Assembly (NCBI RefSeq): GCF_001293165.1
Contig: NZ_CP010552.1
Location: forward strand, 1,302,001 to 1,366,000
Length of the DNA: 64,000 bases
Direction of reading: 5' to 3'
Origin: Candidatus Thioglobus autotrophicus
GTDB lineage: Bacteria > Pseudomonadota > Gammaproteobacteria > PS1 > Pseudothioglobaceae
Shown: one piece after another, positions 8,379-16,511 of the stretch
Numbering within the stretch: position 1 is the stretch's first letter
Layout of the letters: each line of letters opens with the position of its first letter
Made by a program: the position numbers and the translations under genes
The notes under the pieces: model-generated
What the model saw: the letters and a program-made list of their open reading frames with translations, nothing else
Database searches by the model: none
Told to the model about the DNA's origin: nothing

Positions 8379-8918
8379 ATGGGTAAATTCCTACCTTTAG
8401 TTGTCTTTGTTGTTCTTGCGTGGTTTTTATACGACGGATTAGGTCGTGATACCAAAAAATTACCCTCACCTTTAATTGGTAAATCTTTTCCAAATTTGGA
8501 AGTAGAAGATTTTAATACTTATAAGCGCTATACAACTCAATCTCAACTGGCGGACAATATAACATTGGTTAATGTTTGGGCTTCGTGGTGTGTTACGTGT
8601 CGAGCAGAGCACCAAATGTTAATGGAAATTGCTCAATCGAATAACGTCAAAATGCTTGGTATTAATTACAAGGATACACGTAAAGAAGGGCGGTTTTTTT
8701 TAGACAGATTGGGCAATCCTTATGAGCAGATTATTTTTGATGAACAAGGAAAATTAGGTTTAGAGCTTGGCGTATACGCCACACCTGAAACTTTTCTTGT
8801 CGATAGTCAAGGAATTATTCGTTTTAAGCGTATTGGTCAGCTCACACCAAAGATCTGGAAAACGAAAATTTTACCGTTAATTCAACAGCTTAAAATATCA
8901 GCAGCAACTAATACATAA
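8379..8918 (+). CDS. ccmG: Cytochrome c biogenesis thioredoxin-like protein CcmG (DsbE)
   Basis: A 179-residue membrane-anchored periplasmic thiol oxidoreductase that keeps apocytochrome CxxCH cysteines reduced. An N-terminal helix (residues 4-19) is followed by a thioredoxin fold with active site W70-C71-V-T-C74 in NVWASWCVTCRAEH and the cis-proline loop YATPETFLVD. E. coli has WCPTC, so the V is a mild deviation. Directly follows ccmE (2 bp). The cluster stops here, since HU follows; ccmF and ccmH must lie elsewhere. Confidence 0.93.
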   Translation: MGKFLPLVVFVVLAWFLYDGLGRDTKKLPSPLIGKSFPNLEVEDFNTYKRYTTQSQLADNITLVNVWASWCVTCRAEHQMLMEIAQSNNVKMLGINYKDTRKEGRFFLDRLGNPYEQIIFDEQGKLGLELGVYATPETFLVDSQGIIRFKRIGQLTPKIWKTKILPLIQQLKISAATNT

Positions 8919-8944
8919 AATTTATATTTTTTTGAAAAAATCCA

Positions 8945-8972
8945 TTGACAGTGCGGGTATTTAATGGATAAT
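8945..8972 (+). promoter_or_regulatory. Sigma-70 type promoter of the HU gene
   Basis: A consensus -35 TTGACA (8945-8950), 16-bp spacer and -10 GATAAT (8967-8972) lie about 75 bp upstream of the HU start. This is the best match to the sigma-70 consensus I noticed in the window, fitting the high expression expected of an HU gene. Confidence 0.8.
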
Positions 8973-9048
8973 TCATTGAAAGCAGTAGTACAAAGGCTTA
9001 ACAAATTTCAATAATGAAATGCGAATTACGAAACAGGAGAATAGAGTA

Positions 9049-9324
9049 ATGAATAAATCAGATTTAGTAGCAGCAATTGCAGAAGCTTCAGGCTTAACAA
9101 AAGCAGACGCAGCTCGTGCATTAGACGCAACAACTGGTGCGATCACTTCAGCATTATCAGCAGGTGATAGCGTAGCAATTACAGGCTTTGGTAGCTTTTT
9201 GGTAAGAGATCGTGCAGCACGCACAGGTCGCAACCCACAAACAGGCGCAGCGATTCAAATCGCAGCTTCTAAAGTACCCGCATTTAAAGCAGGTAAATTA
9301 CTTAAAGAATCAGTTAACGCTTAA
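9049..9324 (+). CDS. hupB: DNA-binding protein HU
   Basis: A 91-residue nucleoid protein: [21 protein letters not shown], the [21 protein letters not shown] beta-arm with its intercalating proline, and [16 protein letters not shown] chose the ATG at 9049, preceded by CAGGAGAA, over an upstream in-frame ATG at 9019, because HU proteins begin exactly at MNKS/T and are about 90 residues. A strong promoter lies upstream and a terminator downstream. Gene order hup then ppiD (with two tRNAs between) matches the hupB-ppiD neighbourhood of gammaproteobacteria. Confidence 0.96.
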   Translation: MNKSDLVAAIAEASGLTKADAARALDATTGAITSALSAGDSVAITGFGSFLVRDRAARTGRNPQTGAAIQIAASKVPAFKAGKLLKESVNA

Positions 9325-9341
9325 GATTTTTTCAGTATAAT
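9314..9341 (+). promoter_or_regulatory. Putative promoter of the tRNA-Val/tRNA-Asp unit
   Basis: TTAACG (9314-9319), a 16-bp spacer and a perfect TATAAT (9336-9341). It overlaps the 3' end of hup and the 5' arm of the terminator hairpin that follows. The predicted start near 9347-9349 would give transcripts lacking that 5' arm. The -35 is weak. Confidence 0.5.
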
Positions 9342-9383
9342 ATGCCCGGTGCTTAATCTTAAGTGTTGGGCATATGTTTTTTT
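9340..9383 (+). terminator. Intrinsic terminator after hup
   Basis: ATATGCCC (9340-9347) pairs with GGGCATAT (9368-9375), followed by a G and seven T (9377-9383). The loop holds a smaller CTTAA/TTAAG hairpin. The T run ends immediately before the first base of tRNA-Val (9384). The hairpin requires RNA starting upstream of 9340, i.e. hup transcripts. Confidence 0.75.
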
Positions 9384-9459
9384 GGGCGATTAGCTCAGTT
9401 GGTAGAGCGTCGCCCTTACAAGGCGAATGTCACAAGTTCAAGTCTTGTATCGCCCACCA
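9384..9459 (+). tRNA. tRNA-Val (anticodon TAC)
   Basis: A 76-nt cloverleaf with encoded CCA. Acceptor GGGCGAT pairs with ATCGCCC, the D arm holds AGCTCAGTTGGTAGAGC, the anticodon stem-loop TCGCC-CTTACAA-GGCGA has TAC in the loop, and the T arm has GTTCAAG. Discriminator A. The TAC anticodon decodes GUA and related valine codons. Confidence 0.96.
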
Positions 9460-9471
9460 AAAAAACATTTC

Positions 9472-9548
<77 letters not shown>

Positions 9549-9609
9549 TAACTATTTCTAGTTTTGGCATCCGAATTCAAATCAATTTAAAACTATCTAA
9601 AAACACCTT

Positions 9610-9638
9610 TTATTTTTATAAACTTTTTCGTTTATAAT
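9610..9638 (+). promoter_or_regulatory. Putative ppiD promoter with inverted repeat
   Basis: TTATTT (9610-9615), 17-bp spacer and TATAAT (9633-9638) precede ppiD. TTATAAAC (9616-9623) and GTTTATAA (9630-9637) form an 8-bp inverted repeat with a 6-bp centre covering the spacer and -10 box, which could be an operator or chance in AT-rich DNA. Confidence 0.45.
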
Positions 9639-9701
9639 CATTTGTTTTTTATTGTTTAAATTTTGACGCTTGTCTTTCAAGCATCAAGCCACTTCATACT
9701 T

Positions 9702-11546
9702 ATGCTTAGTTCTATTAAAAACAAAACCAAGGGCTGGTTAGCCTATTTAATTGTCGGCTTAATCACCATTCCTTTTGCCTTATTCGGTGTTAATGAATAC
9801 TTTACCGGTGCTTCTAATATTATTGTTGCTTCCATTGATGACGATGAAATTTCAAAAGAGGCGTTTTTGGCTGAATTCAATCCACAAAAAAGACGCCTAC
9901 AGCAAAAATTAGCTGAGCAGTACAATACAGATTTTGATGCGGTTTTAAAGCAATCAATTATCAATCAAATGATTGATAAGCATCTACTTAATCAGTTGGC
10001 TGAAAATATGTCGCATGCGACAAGTGGTTCAGAATTAAACGCTATTATTCAAACTAACGACTTGTTTCAAGAGCAGGGGCGTTTTTCGTTAGAAAAATAT
10101 AAAAACTTATTGAGATTAAATGGCTATACAGCTGCTGAGTACGAATCTGTTAGAGCAAAAGAGTTAACGCAAAATCAAATTAAATACAACTTACTTGACT
10201 CTGCTTTTATGTTGCCTTCACAGCTTGAAAGATTGCAAAATTTAAATGATCAGCAGCGTGAGTTTTCTTATATCAGGCTTAATGCTGATGATTACACAGC
10301 TAAAGTGAATGTGAATGAAAAAAGCATTGAGGATTATTATAACAATCAAAAAGAATCATTCTTTGCACCTGAGCAAGCCAAAATTGAATTTGTTGAGCTT
10401 TCTTTAGCTCAAGTAGCTAAAACTATTAAAGTCACAGAGAATGAGTTGTTTAATTTTTATGAAGACGAGCAGGCTCGATTTACAACAGAAGAAGAGCGTC
10501 AAGCACAGCATATCTTATTAGCAACCGAAGAAGCTGCTAACAAAGTACTAGACTTGCTTAATAAAGGCGGTGATTTTGCCAAATTAGCAGCGCAATACTC
10601 CCAAGATGAAGGTTCAAAAGATTTAGCTGGCGATCTCGGTGCGTTCGGTCGTGGAGTGATGGTTGGCGCTTTTGAGGACAGTGTCTTTGCTATGCAAGAA
10701 GGGCAGTTAAGCGAGCTGGTCAAGTCTGAGTTTGGCTATCATATTATTAAGCTTAACAAGATTCAACCTGGCTCAATAAGGCCTTTTAAAGCGGTTAAAT
10801 CAGAGCTAACTCAGCTTTATACTGAGTCTAAGGCGCAAACAGATCTCTATGATTTAAGAGAGCAATTGGCTAATTTAGCCTATGAGACCAATCTAGAAGA
10901 AGTGTCTAATCAAATGGCACTTGAGACACATACTAGTGATTTTTTTGACAAAAAAGAAAGTAAGCTTGATGCTAAGATTGTAGCCGCTGCATTTAGCGAT
11001 GTTGTTTTAAACAAGGGTGAAAATTCTGAAGTATTAGAGCTTGATAAAGATCGATTTGTTGTTGTACGTTTAAAAGATAAATTGGCACAACGCCAAAAGA
11101 CATTTGACGAAGTTAAAGGCGAGATTAATACACACTTAACTCGTTTATTGGCCAAGACTTTTGTTGATAATATCGCTACTCAAATTGCGACATCTGCAAA
11201 AGCTGGAGATGATAAGTCTGTGATGCAATTATTGAACAAAAACTCACTTAAGTGGGAGTCTGCAGGCTGGGTTAAGCGTGACACTACTGAGGTAGATATG
11301 GCAATTGTTAATAAGGTTTTTGCCTTATCAAAGCCAAAATCTGGATCAGTCTTTAGCGCTCAAAGTCTAGATAAAAGACGTGCACTGGTGATTAACCTAA
11401 CAGGGGTTAAAGTGTCTGAATCCAAAACTTCAAAAGCCAATCTTGAGACCGTGTTGTTAGGTTTTGAGTCTAATGAGATTTTTGTCAATATTTTGCAAAC
11501 ATTACGATCTCAGGCCGAAATCAAGGTCTTTAATGCAAATCTATAA
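9702..11546 (+). CDS. ppiD: Periplasmic folding chaperone PpiD (SurA/parvulin family)
   Basis: A 614-residue protein anchored in the inner membrane by one N-terminal helix (about residues 10-30), with a large periplasmic chaperone region: SurA-N-like segment to about 180, one parvulin domain at about 265-365 (RQAQHILLATEE, then GGDLGAFGRG-type block LAGDLGAFGRGVMVGAFED and FGYHIIKLN), and a C-terminal chaperone half. I placed the start at 9702 (MLSSIKNKTKGW), 13 codons inside the longest frame, because PpiD proteins begin just before the membrane helix. It helps newly translocated proteins leave the Sec translocon. Follows HU as in related genomes. Confidence 0.93.
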   Translation: MLSSIKNKTKGWLAYLIVGLITIPFALFGVNEYFTGASNIIVASIDDDEISKEAFLAEFNPQKRRLQQKLAEQYNTDFDAVLKQSIINQMIDKHLLNQLAENMSHATSGSELNAIIQTNDLFQEQGRFSLEKYKNLLRLNGYTAAEYESVRAKELTQNQIKYNLLDSAFMLPSQLERLQNLNDQQREFSYIRLNADDYTAKVNVNEKSIEDYYNNQKESFFAPEQAKIEFVELSLAQVAKTIKVTENELFNFYEDEQARFTTEEERQAQHILLATEEAANKVLDLLNKGGDFAKLAAQYSQDEGSKDLAGDLGAFGRGVMVGAFEDSVFAMQEGQLSELVKSEFGYHIIKLNKIQPGSIRPFKAVKSELTQLYTESKAQTDLYDLREQLANLAYETNLEEVSNQMALETHTSDFFDKKESKLDAKIVAAAFSDVVLNKGENSEVLELDKDRFVVVRLKDKLAQRQKTFDEVKGEINTHLTRLLAKTFVDNIATQIATSAKAGDDKSVMQLLNKNSLKWESAGWVKRDTTEVDMAIVNKVFALSKPKSGSVFSAQSLDKRRALVINLTGVKVSESKTSKANLETVLLGFESNEIFVNILQTLRSQAEIKVFNANL

Positions 11547-11621
11547 GCTTTAGCTTATGTTGTAGAGTTCTGTCTGTTTATTTAGTATACTGTCCTTGTA
11601 TTTTTAAGATAAGAGGTTGTT

Positions 11622-12551
11622 ATGTTGCTTAGATTTTTGCAGACTATTATATTTTCGTGGGCTATTTTTCCAGCTTTTGCATACTCATTAGTTATCCCTT
11701 CGCCCTTAGTTGATACCGACTGGGTCAGTGAAAATATCGAAGATCTGGTGATTTTAGATGTACGTAAAGATCTTGATAGTTTTTCTGAGCAAGGCCATAT
11801 TCGTGGTGCAAACCTTGTTAACACCAAAAAAGTAAGAGTCACACGTACCATTGATGGTGTTGAGCTTACACGTATGAGACCCGATCAAGCTGGTTTTGAG
11901 CGCTTTATGTCGGCACATGGTGTGAGCAACAACTCTATTGTGCTAATCACCCATCAAGGGCAAACACCTGGAGATGTTGCTGGTGCAGCTCGCTTGTATT
12001 GGCAAATGAAGTATTACGGCTTTGAGCAAGTGTCTATGCTAGACGGAGGTGATGCTGCTTGGACTGCAAGCATGGAAGAATTAAGCAAAGATTCTACCAA
12101 GGTTAAGAGTGGTCAGTTTAATTTTGAAAATAACGCCAATAATAAAATTTTAGCAACCATTGAAGAGGTGAGGTTAGCGATACTTGATCCTAGTATTCAA
12201 CTAGTCGACACTAGAAGCTTGCGTTTTCATGTTGGCTTGGATAGTAGAAATTATGTGTATGATTTAGGCCATATTCCCAGTTCTAAGGTTTTTCCTTATA
12301 AATTTTTACACCCGCTCAAAGGGGTGATGGTTTTTCCTACTAAGCAACAAATAAAGGCCCGATTTAGCTCGCTTAATATCAACCCAGATGCATCGATTAT
12401 TTTGTATTGTAATAGTGCTTATGAGTGCTCATCTGTCTGGTTTAGCTTGCACGAAATTTATGGCAATCAAGCGGTTCAGGTTTACGATGGCTCGCTGCAC
12501 CAATGGACTAAAGATGCCAGCCACCCAATGACGATTAATTTAGCAAAATAA
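11622..12551 (+). CDS. Exported tandem-rhodanese sulfurtransferase
   Basis: A 309-residue protein with an N-terminal hydrophobic signal (residues 4-22, possible cleavage after AYS or FAYS), so probably periplasmic. Two rhodanese domains: the first (about 30-150, VILDVRKDLDSF, GHIRGANLV, MLDGGDAAW) lacks a catalytic cysteine, having THQGQTPGD in that place; the second (about 178-305) has an active-site loop starting at C263 in LYCNSAYEC, with a second cysteine C269 closing it. It would transfer sulfane sulfur from thiosulfate or polysulfide to an acceptor. Domain order (inactive N, active C) is usual for thiosulfate sulfurtransferases; export is less usual. It precedes the cytochrome/DUF302 pair by 85 bp. 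Confidence 0.85.
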   Translation: MLLRFLQTIIFSWAIFPAFAYSLVIPSPLVDTDWVSENIEDLVILDVRKDLDSFSEQGHIRGANLVNTKKVRVTRTIDGVELTRMRPDQAGFERFMSAHGVSNNSIVLITHQGQTPGDVAGAARLYWQMKYYGFEQVSMLDGGDAAWTASMEELSKDSTKVKSGQFNFENNANNKILATIEEVRLAILDPSIQLVDTRSLRFHVGLDSRNYVYDLGHIPSSKVFPYKFLHPLKGVMVFPTKQQIKARFSSLNINPDASIILYCNSAYECSSVWFSLHEIYGNQAVQVYDGSLHQWTKDASHPMTINLAK

Positions 12552-12564
12552 ATCTGTTTTTTTC

Positions 12565-12606
12565 TTGATGTAAATCAATCTTTTATCGGGCTTTCTATAT
12601 TAGAAT
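12565..12606 (+). promoter_or_regulatory. Perfect FNR/ANR-type box with class II promoter geometry
   Basis: TTGATGTAAATCAA at 12565-12578 matches the FNR consensus TTGAT-N4-ATCAA with no mismatch. A -10-like TAGAAT lies at 12601-12606. With transcription starting near 12613 the box centre (12571.5) falls at about -41.5, the canonical class II activator position. There is no good -35, as expected for an activated promoter. The downstream gene starts at 12637. This implies control of the cytochrome/DUF302 genes by an FNR/CRP-family regulator that is not encoded in the window. Confidence 0.8.
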
Positions 12607-12636
12607 GCTCTTATAAAAAATAAAGAGAGAAAAGTT

Positions 12637-13668
12637 GTGAAATCAAAGAAATTATTAATTATTTTATTTTTGCCCTGGTTGAGCTTTGCCGGTGGACAAG
12701 AAATCTATTCTGAAAATTGTGAAAAGTGTCATGGCTTTTCTCAACAAGGATCTTTAGGTTTACCACTGTATCGCTCAACGGTTGCGAATCATTCGGATGG
12801 CTACCTTAAGAAAACCATTGAGTATGGACGCCCTGGAAGAATCATGCCAGGCTTTAAACTCTCTAACGCTCAAACGGTTAAGTTAATTCGTTTTTTACGT
12901 GCAGGTGTTAAGGCTCCACAATATAGTAAAGAGCCTATTGTTGGCGATGTTGAGGCGGGTAAGTATACTTATGAGCAATATTGCCAAAGGTGTCATGGCA
13001 AGCAATTACAAGGTGGTGAAGGTACGGGTAAGAATTTCTCATGGCAAAAGGATCGAGATGTTTCTCCTCCTGCGCTTGCCAATCAAGGATTTTTGCATGC
13101 AGCTGAAGATCAAATGATTAAGCACATTATTATGAAAGGTATTAAAGATACAGAAATGATGTCGTTTGAAAAGGAATTTAATTTCACCGATCAAATGGCG
13201 AATGATTTGGTGGTTTATATTCGCTCACATCAGCAATCATCAGTCTTTAGCGATACACCCAAAGCTGTTGAGGATGAAGAGCCGCTAGTATTTGTTTATC
13301 AATCTCAACATGATCTTGCTACGACTGTTGATAAGCTCAAAGATTCTGCAGCAGCTTATAATTTTAGAGTGTATCCATCTAGAACTTTATTTGAAGGTCT
13401 TGGAGGTCCAGAAGGCGCTGATCAAAAACAAATTGTCGTGAGATTTTGTAATTTTAAAAATATGCAGAAATTCTTAAAACTCGACCCAAGGCTCGGCGTT
13501 ATACTGCCTTGTAGGGCGACAGTGGTTGAAAACAATCAGGGGGAAGTGCATATATATTTAGAAAACTACGTGCATGCAATTAAACGTTTTAACAATGAAC
13601 AAATTTCAATTGATGCTAAGGATTTGATTGACAGCATGAAAGAGATGGTTGAGGAGGCAGTATGGTAG
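12637..13668 (+). CDS. Periplasmic diheme cytochrome c fused to a DUF302 domain
   Basis: A 343-residue protein starting at GTG with a signal peptide (residues 1-18, LSFAGG). Two class I cytochrome c domains follow: heme sites C28-E-K-C31-H32 and C116-Q-R-C119-H120, with candidate axial methionines in RIMPGF (M70) and TEMMSF (M174/M175). The C-terminal part, about 218-335, reads as a DUF302 domain: VVRFCNF (C271), a LDPRLGVILPCRATVVE block (C292), then a polar strand. DUF302 has no established function. The gene lies behind a perfect FNR-type box and overlaps the next DUF302-like gene by 7 bp. It probably passes electrons in the periplasm; its donor, possibly a sulfur compound, is inference from the rhodanese neighbour. 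Confidence 0.85.
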   Translation: MKSKKLLIILFLPWLSFAGGQEIYSENCEKCHGFSQQGSLGLPLYRSTVANHSDGYLKKTIEYGRPGRIMPGFKLSNAQTVKLIRFLRAGVKAPQYSKEPIVGDVEAGKYTYEQYCQRCHGKQLQGGEGTGKNFSWQKDRDVSPPALANQGFLHAAEDQMIKHIIMKGIKDTEMMSFEKEFNFTDQMANDLVVYIRSHQQSSVFSDTPKAVEDEEPLVFVYQSQHDLATTVDKLKDSAAAYNFRVYPSRTLFEGLGGPEGADQKQIVVRFCNFKNMQKFLKLDPRLGVILPCRATVVENNQGEVHIYLENYVHAIKRFNNEQISIDAKDLIDSMKEMVEEAVW

Positions 13669-14117
13669 TTAGAGTTTTTGCTTTATGTGTGCTAATGTTT
13701 GCATCAGTGGCTTCAGCTGGACACAATGAATTATTGATTGAACGTGTTAACGCTAAGTTTTCTTATACTTGGCTTGCACTAGACAAAACCATTAAAGCCA
13801 ATGGCTATAAGGCGGCTTACTTACAGCGTTGTGATTTTGCCTTGAACGAGCGCCATTACAAATCAGATAAATACCGTATTTTGTTTTTTGGCCAATATGA
13901 TGAGATGAGGCGGATGAGTGCAAAATATCCTAAATTGTCACCGTTTTTCCCATTAAAGATAACAGTTATGGAAGAAGGTTTACATACATTAATCATTGCC
14001 ACACCGCCAATTACATTGCTGCCTTTGGTAAAAACTGATGAAGATAGAATGCAGATTTTTCGCTGGAATGAGGATGTAAAAAGTATCCTGAAACAAGTTA
14101 AAAACCAATATAAATAG
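13662..14117 (+). CDS. Exported DUF302-like protein
   Basis: A 151-residue protein with a signal peptide (residues 1-19, MFASVASAG) and a single domain resembling DUF302: a helix with LDKTIKANGYKAAYLQRCDF, a strand with YRILFFGQYDEM, then KLSPFFPLKITVMEEG aligning with the ILPCRATVVE block of the preceding protein. The LPC cysteine is replaced (FPL). It overlaps the diheme cytochrome gene by 7 bp with its ribosome-binding site (GAGGAG) inside it, so the two are translationally coupled and likely work together. Function unknown. Followed by a strong terminator. Confidence 0.7.
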   Translation: MVVRVFALCVLMFASVASAGHNELLIERVNAKFSYTWLALDKTIKANGYKAAYLQRCDFALNERHYKSDKYRILFFGQYDEMRRMSAKYPKLSPFFPLKITVMEEGLHTLIIATPPITLLPLVKTDEDRMQIFRWNEDVKSILKQVKNQYK

Positions 14118-14121
14118 ACAC

Positions 14122-14151
14122 AAAAAAGCCTTGATTTATCAAGGCTTTTTT
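14122..14151. terminator. Bidirectional intrinsic terminator
   Basis: GCCTTGA (14128-14134) pairs with TCAAGGC (14139-14145) around a TTTA loop, flanked by an A run on the left and a T run on the right. It serves both the cytochrome/DUF302 operon (plus) and the convergent fabI (minus). Confidence 0.92.
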
Positions 14152-14173
14152 TTGTTTTGGCGTAACTTAAAGT

Positions 14174-14956
14174 TTACTCAGGGCCTTTATCATAAAAACT
14201 ATAACCTGAGTCAATATAAGTAATTTCACCGGTAATACCCGAGGCTAAATCAGAACATAAGAAGGCGGCAGCATTACCCACCTCTTCTGTTGTAACCGTG
14301 CGTTTAAGTGCTGATGAGTCTGCAGCGTAGTCAAGCAACTTACCAAAGTCTTTAATGCCTGAGGCGGCTAAGGTTTTAATTGGACCAGCAGAGACAGCGT
14401 TCACACGAATACCGCGCTCAGGCCCCATGGCTGCTGCCATATAGCGTACGTTTGCTTCAAGTGAAGCTTTGGCAACACCCATAACGTTGTAGTTAGGGAT
14501 GGCGCGAATCGCACCCAAATAGCTAACGGTTAGCAAAGCACCATTATCGTTAAGCATAGGTGAGGCGTATTTAGCCAAGGCGGTAAAGCTGTATGAGCTA
14601 ATATCATGTGCTGCAGTAAAATTTTCACGTGTAGTTACTTCAACGTAGTTACCATTGAGCGCTTCACGCGGTGCAAAGGCTACTGAATGTACAACAATAT
14701 CAAAGCTATCCCAATGGTTTTTAAGCTCTGCAAAAGTTTGCTCAATACCTTCGTCGGTGGCTACATCACATTCGATTACAATATTAGAGTTGCAGACTTC
14801 AGCACATTTATCAACACGTTTTTTTAATTTTTCGTTTTGATAGGTTAGTGCAATTTCACACCCTTGTTTTGCCATCGCTTCAGCAATACCCCAAGCAATA
14901 GAGCGGTTAGAGGCAACACCAACAACCAGCGCTTTTTTTCCAGTCATGAAACCCAT
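14174..14956 (-). CDS. fabI: Enoyl-[acyl-carrier-protein] reductase (NADH) FabI
   Basis: A 260-residue short-chain dehydrogenase-type enzyme reducing enoyl-ACP in type II fatty acid synthesis. The catalytic residues Y146, Y156 and K163 lie at the same numbers as in E. coli FabI (from memory), in the blocks [16 protein letters not shown] and VAKASLE. The cofactor motif [13 protein letters not shown] is at residues 13-25. Start supported by GGGAG upstream. It is divergent from the transporter gene and convergent with the DUF302 operon, so it is a single-gene unit. Confidence 0.97.
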   Translation of the reverse strand: MGFMTGKKALVVGVASNRSIAWGIAEAMAKQGCEIALTYQNEKLKKRVDKCAEVCNSNIVIECDVATDEGIEQTFAELKNHWDSFDIVVHSVAFAPREALNGNYVEVTTRENFTAAHDISSYSFTALAKYASPMLNDNGALLTVSYLGAIRAIPNYNVMGVAKASLEANVRYMAAAMGPERGIRVNAVSAGPIKTLAASGIKDFGKLLDYAADSSALKRTVTTEEVGNAAAFLCSDLASGITGEITYIDSGYSFYDKGPE

Positions 14957-15047
14957 TTAAATCTCCCATATGTCATTAATAAAAAACAAATTATAACCTA
15001 CACAGCACCTATAATAGCTAACTGTTATTGTAATTATTAGTTGCTGA

Positions 15048-16511
15048 ATGTTAGATATTTTCTTAACGCCGATTCGCGCATTTAGAATGCGCTACATTCC
15101 TTTATTGTTAATCTACTTTTCGTATGGTAGTGGTATAGCATTTACAGCGATTGCTGTAAATTTTTGGGTAAAAGATACATTGGATATGACAGCATCAGAT
15201 TTAGCCGAGCTAGGTATTTGGCTAACTATACCGTGGACAGTTAAGATGATTTTTGGGCAAATGGTTGATAGCGTCAATATCTTTGGTTCTAATCGAAAAC
15301 CCTATGTTTATATCGGTGCACTGCTAATTACCACCAGCTCGCTGATGATGATTGCGGTAGTGGGTGATTATGCCATTGTGGAAAATTTTCCCAAGAAATT
15401 CGTCTATATTTTAGCCAGCGTAATTGCAGTGGTTGGCTTTGTTATGCAAGATGTGGTAGCCGATACCATGACCACTGAAGTTCATAATAAAAATCAATCT
15501 GAAGAAGAAATTCATCACGAACTTGCCACCATTCAAGTACTGGCACGTTTGTCTTTAGGCTTTGCTATTTTTATCACGGGCTGGGTTGGCGGTGAGCTGG
15601 CTGATGTGTTTCATGATCATCGCGAGGTTGTTTTCCAAATTGCCCTGTTTGTACCTTTGCTTTCTATTTTGGGTGTGAGCCTGGTTAAGCTCAACCCTGT
15701 AGCCGTATCACCTGTAAACAAACATGTACTATATGGCGGGCTTATTTTTGCGGTGTTTATTGTGCTTATGGGTTATAACGATGTGCCTTATTCACAAGAG
15801 ATTGTTTTTGTTATCTCATTGTCAGTAGTGCTGTATTTGTTGTCTGATCTTATTAATGATTTGGATGCAAGCACCATTCGTCATATCAAAATGGCGATGA
15901 TTATTATTTTTGTCTATCGTGCTATGCCCTCAGTCGGCGCGGGATTAAGCTGGTGGGAAATTGATGTTTTAGGCTTTGATGAATCCTTCTTTGCTAAATT
16001 ATCCGCCATTGGTGGTGGTATTGCTCTGGCAGGTATGTGGTTCTCGGCTAAGTTTATTATCAAGCGTGATATTGTTGAAGTGCTTATTTTCCTGACTATT
16101 ATCGGCACGTTGCTTTCTATGCCGATTGTGGCGATGTATTATGATATTCACACCATGCTTGGTTTTGATGCGCGTACAGTGGCTCTAGTGGATACCGCTA
16201 TGGCTTCCCCGTTTGATTATATCGCCCAAGTGCTGATGCTGACTTTAGTCGCCATTTATGCACCCGAAGGTAAGAAGGGTACTTGGTTTGCGCTGATGGC
16301 AAGTTTGATGAATATTGCACTGTCTGCAGGCGGCTTGTTTACCAAATATTTAAATCAGGTGTTTGTGGTGAGTCGAGAAGTGGTGACTGATGGGGTGATT
16401 ACAACAGCGCAGAATTACACAGAGTTAGGTAGCTTACTTTGGGTGGTGATTGTTATTGGTTTTGTGGTGCCTATTGTTACTATTATTAAATACAACCCTA
16501 ATAAAGCATGA
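15048..16511 (+). CDS. MFS transporter, BT1 (folate/biopterin transporter) family
   Basis: A 487-residue integral membrane protein with about 12 hydrophobic segments. The N-terminal YFSYGSGIAFTAIAVNFWVKDTL and the block WTVKMIFGQMVDSVNIFGSNRKPYVYIG have the layout of BT1-family major facilitator transporters (W-x-K-x-x-x-G-x-x-x-D). The family carries folates or pterins in trypanosomes, plants and cyanobacteria, but the substrate of proteobacterial members is not established. It is the first gene of a tightly coupled string: its stop overlaps the lspA start by 4 bp. Transporter call strong, substrate unknown. Confidence 0.75.
   Translation: MLDIFLTPIRAFRMRYIPLLLIYFSYGSGIAFTAIAVNFWVKDTLDMTASDLAELGIWLTIPWTVKMIFGQMVDSVNIFGSNRKPYVYIGALLITTSSLMMIAVVGDYAIVENFPKKFVYILASVIAVVGFVMQDVVADTMTTEVHNKNQSEEEIHHELATIQVLARLSLGFAIFITGWVGGELADVFHDHREVVFQIALFVPLLSILGVSLVKLNPVAVSPVNKHVLYGGLIFAVFIVLMGYNDVPYSQEIVFVISLSVVLYLLSDLINDLDASTIRHIKMAMIIIFVYRAMPSVGAGLSWWEIDVLGFDESFFAKLSAIGGGIALAGMWFSAKFIIKRDIVEVLIFLTIIGTLLSMPIVAMYYDIHTMLGFDARTVALVDTAMASPFDYIAQVLMLTLVAIYAPEGKKGTWFALMASLMNIALSAGGLFTKYLNQVFVVSREVVTDGVITTAQNYTELGSLLWVVIVIGFVVPIVTIIKYNPNKA

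Noticed and set aside
9019-9048. Longer N-terminus for HU
   Set aside because: The extra ten residues are not family-like, and the Shine-Dalgarno CAGGAGAA serves the ATG at 9049.
11543-11558. Hairpin ATAAGCT-TT-AGCTTAT at the end of ppiD as a terminator
   Set aside because: The loop is two bases and no T run follows.
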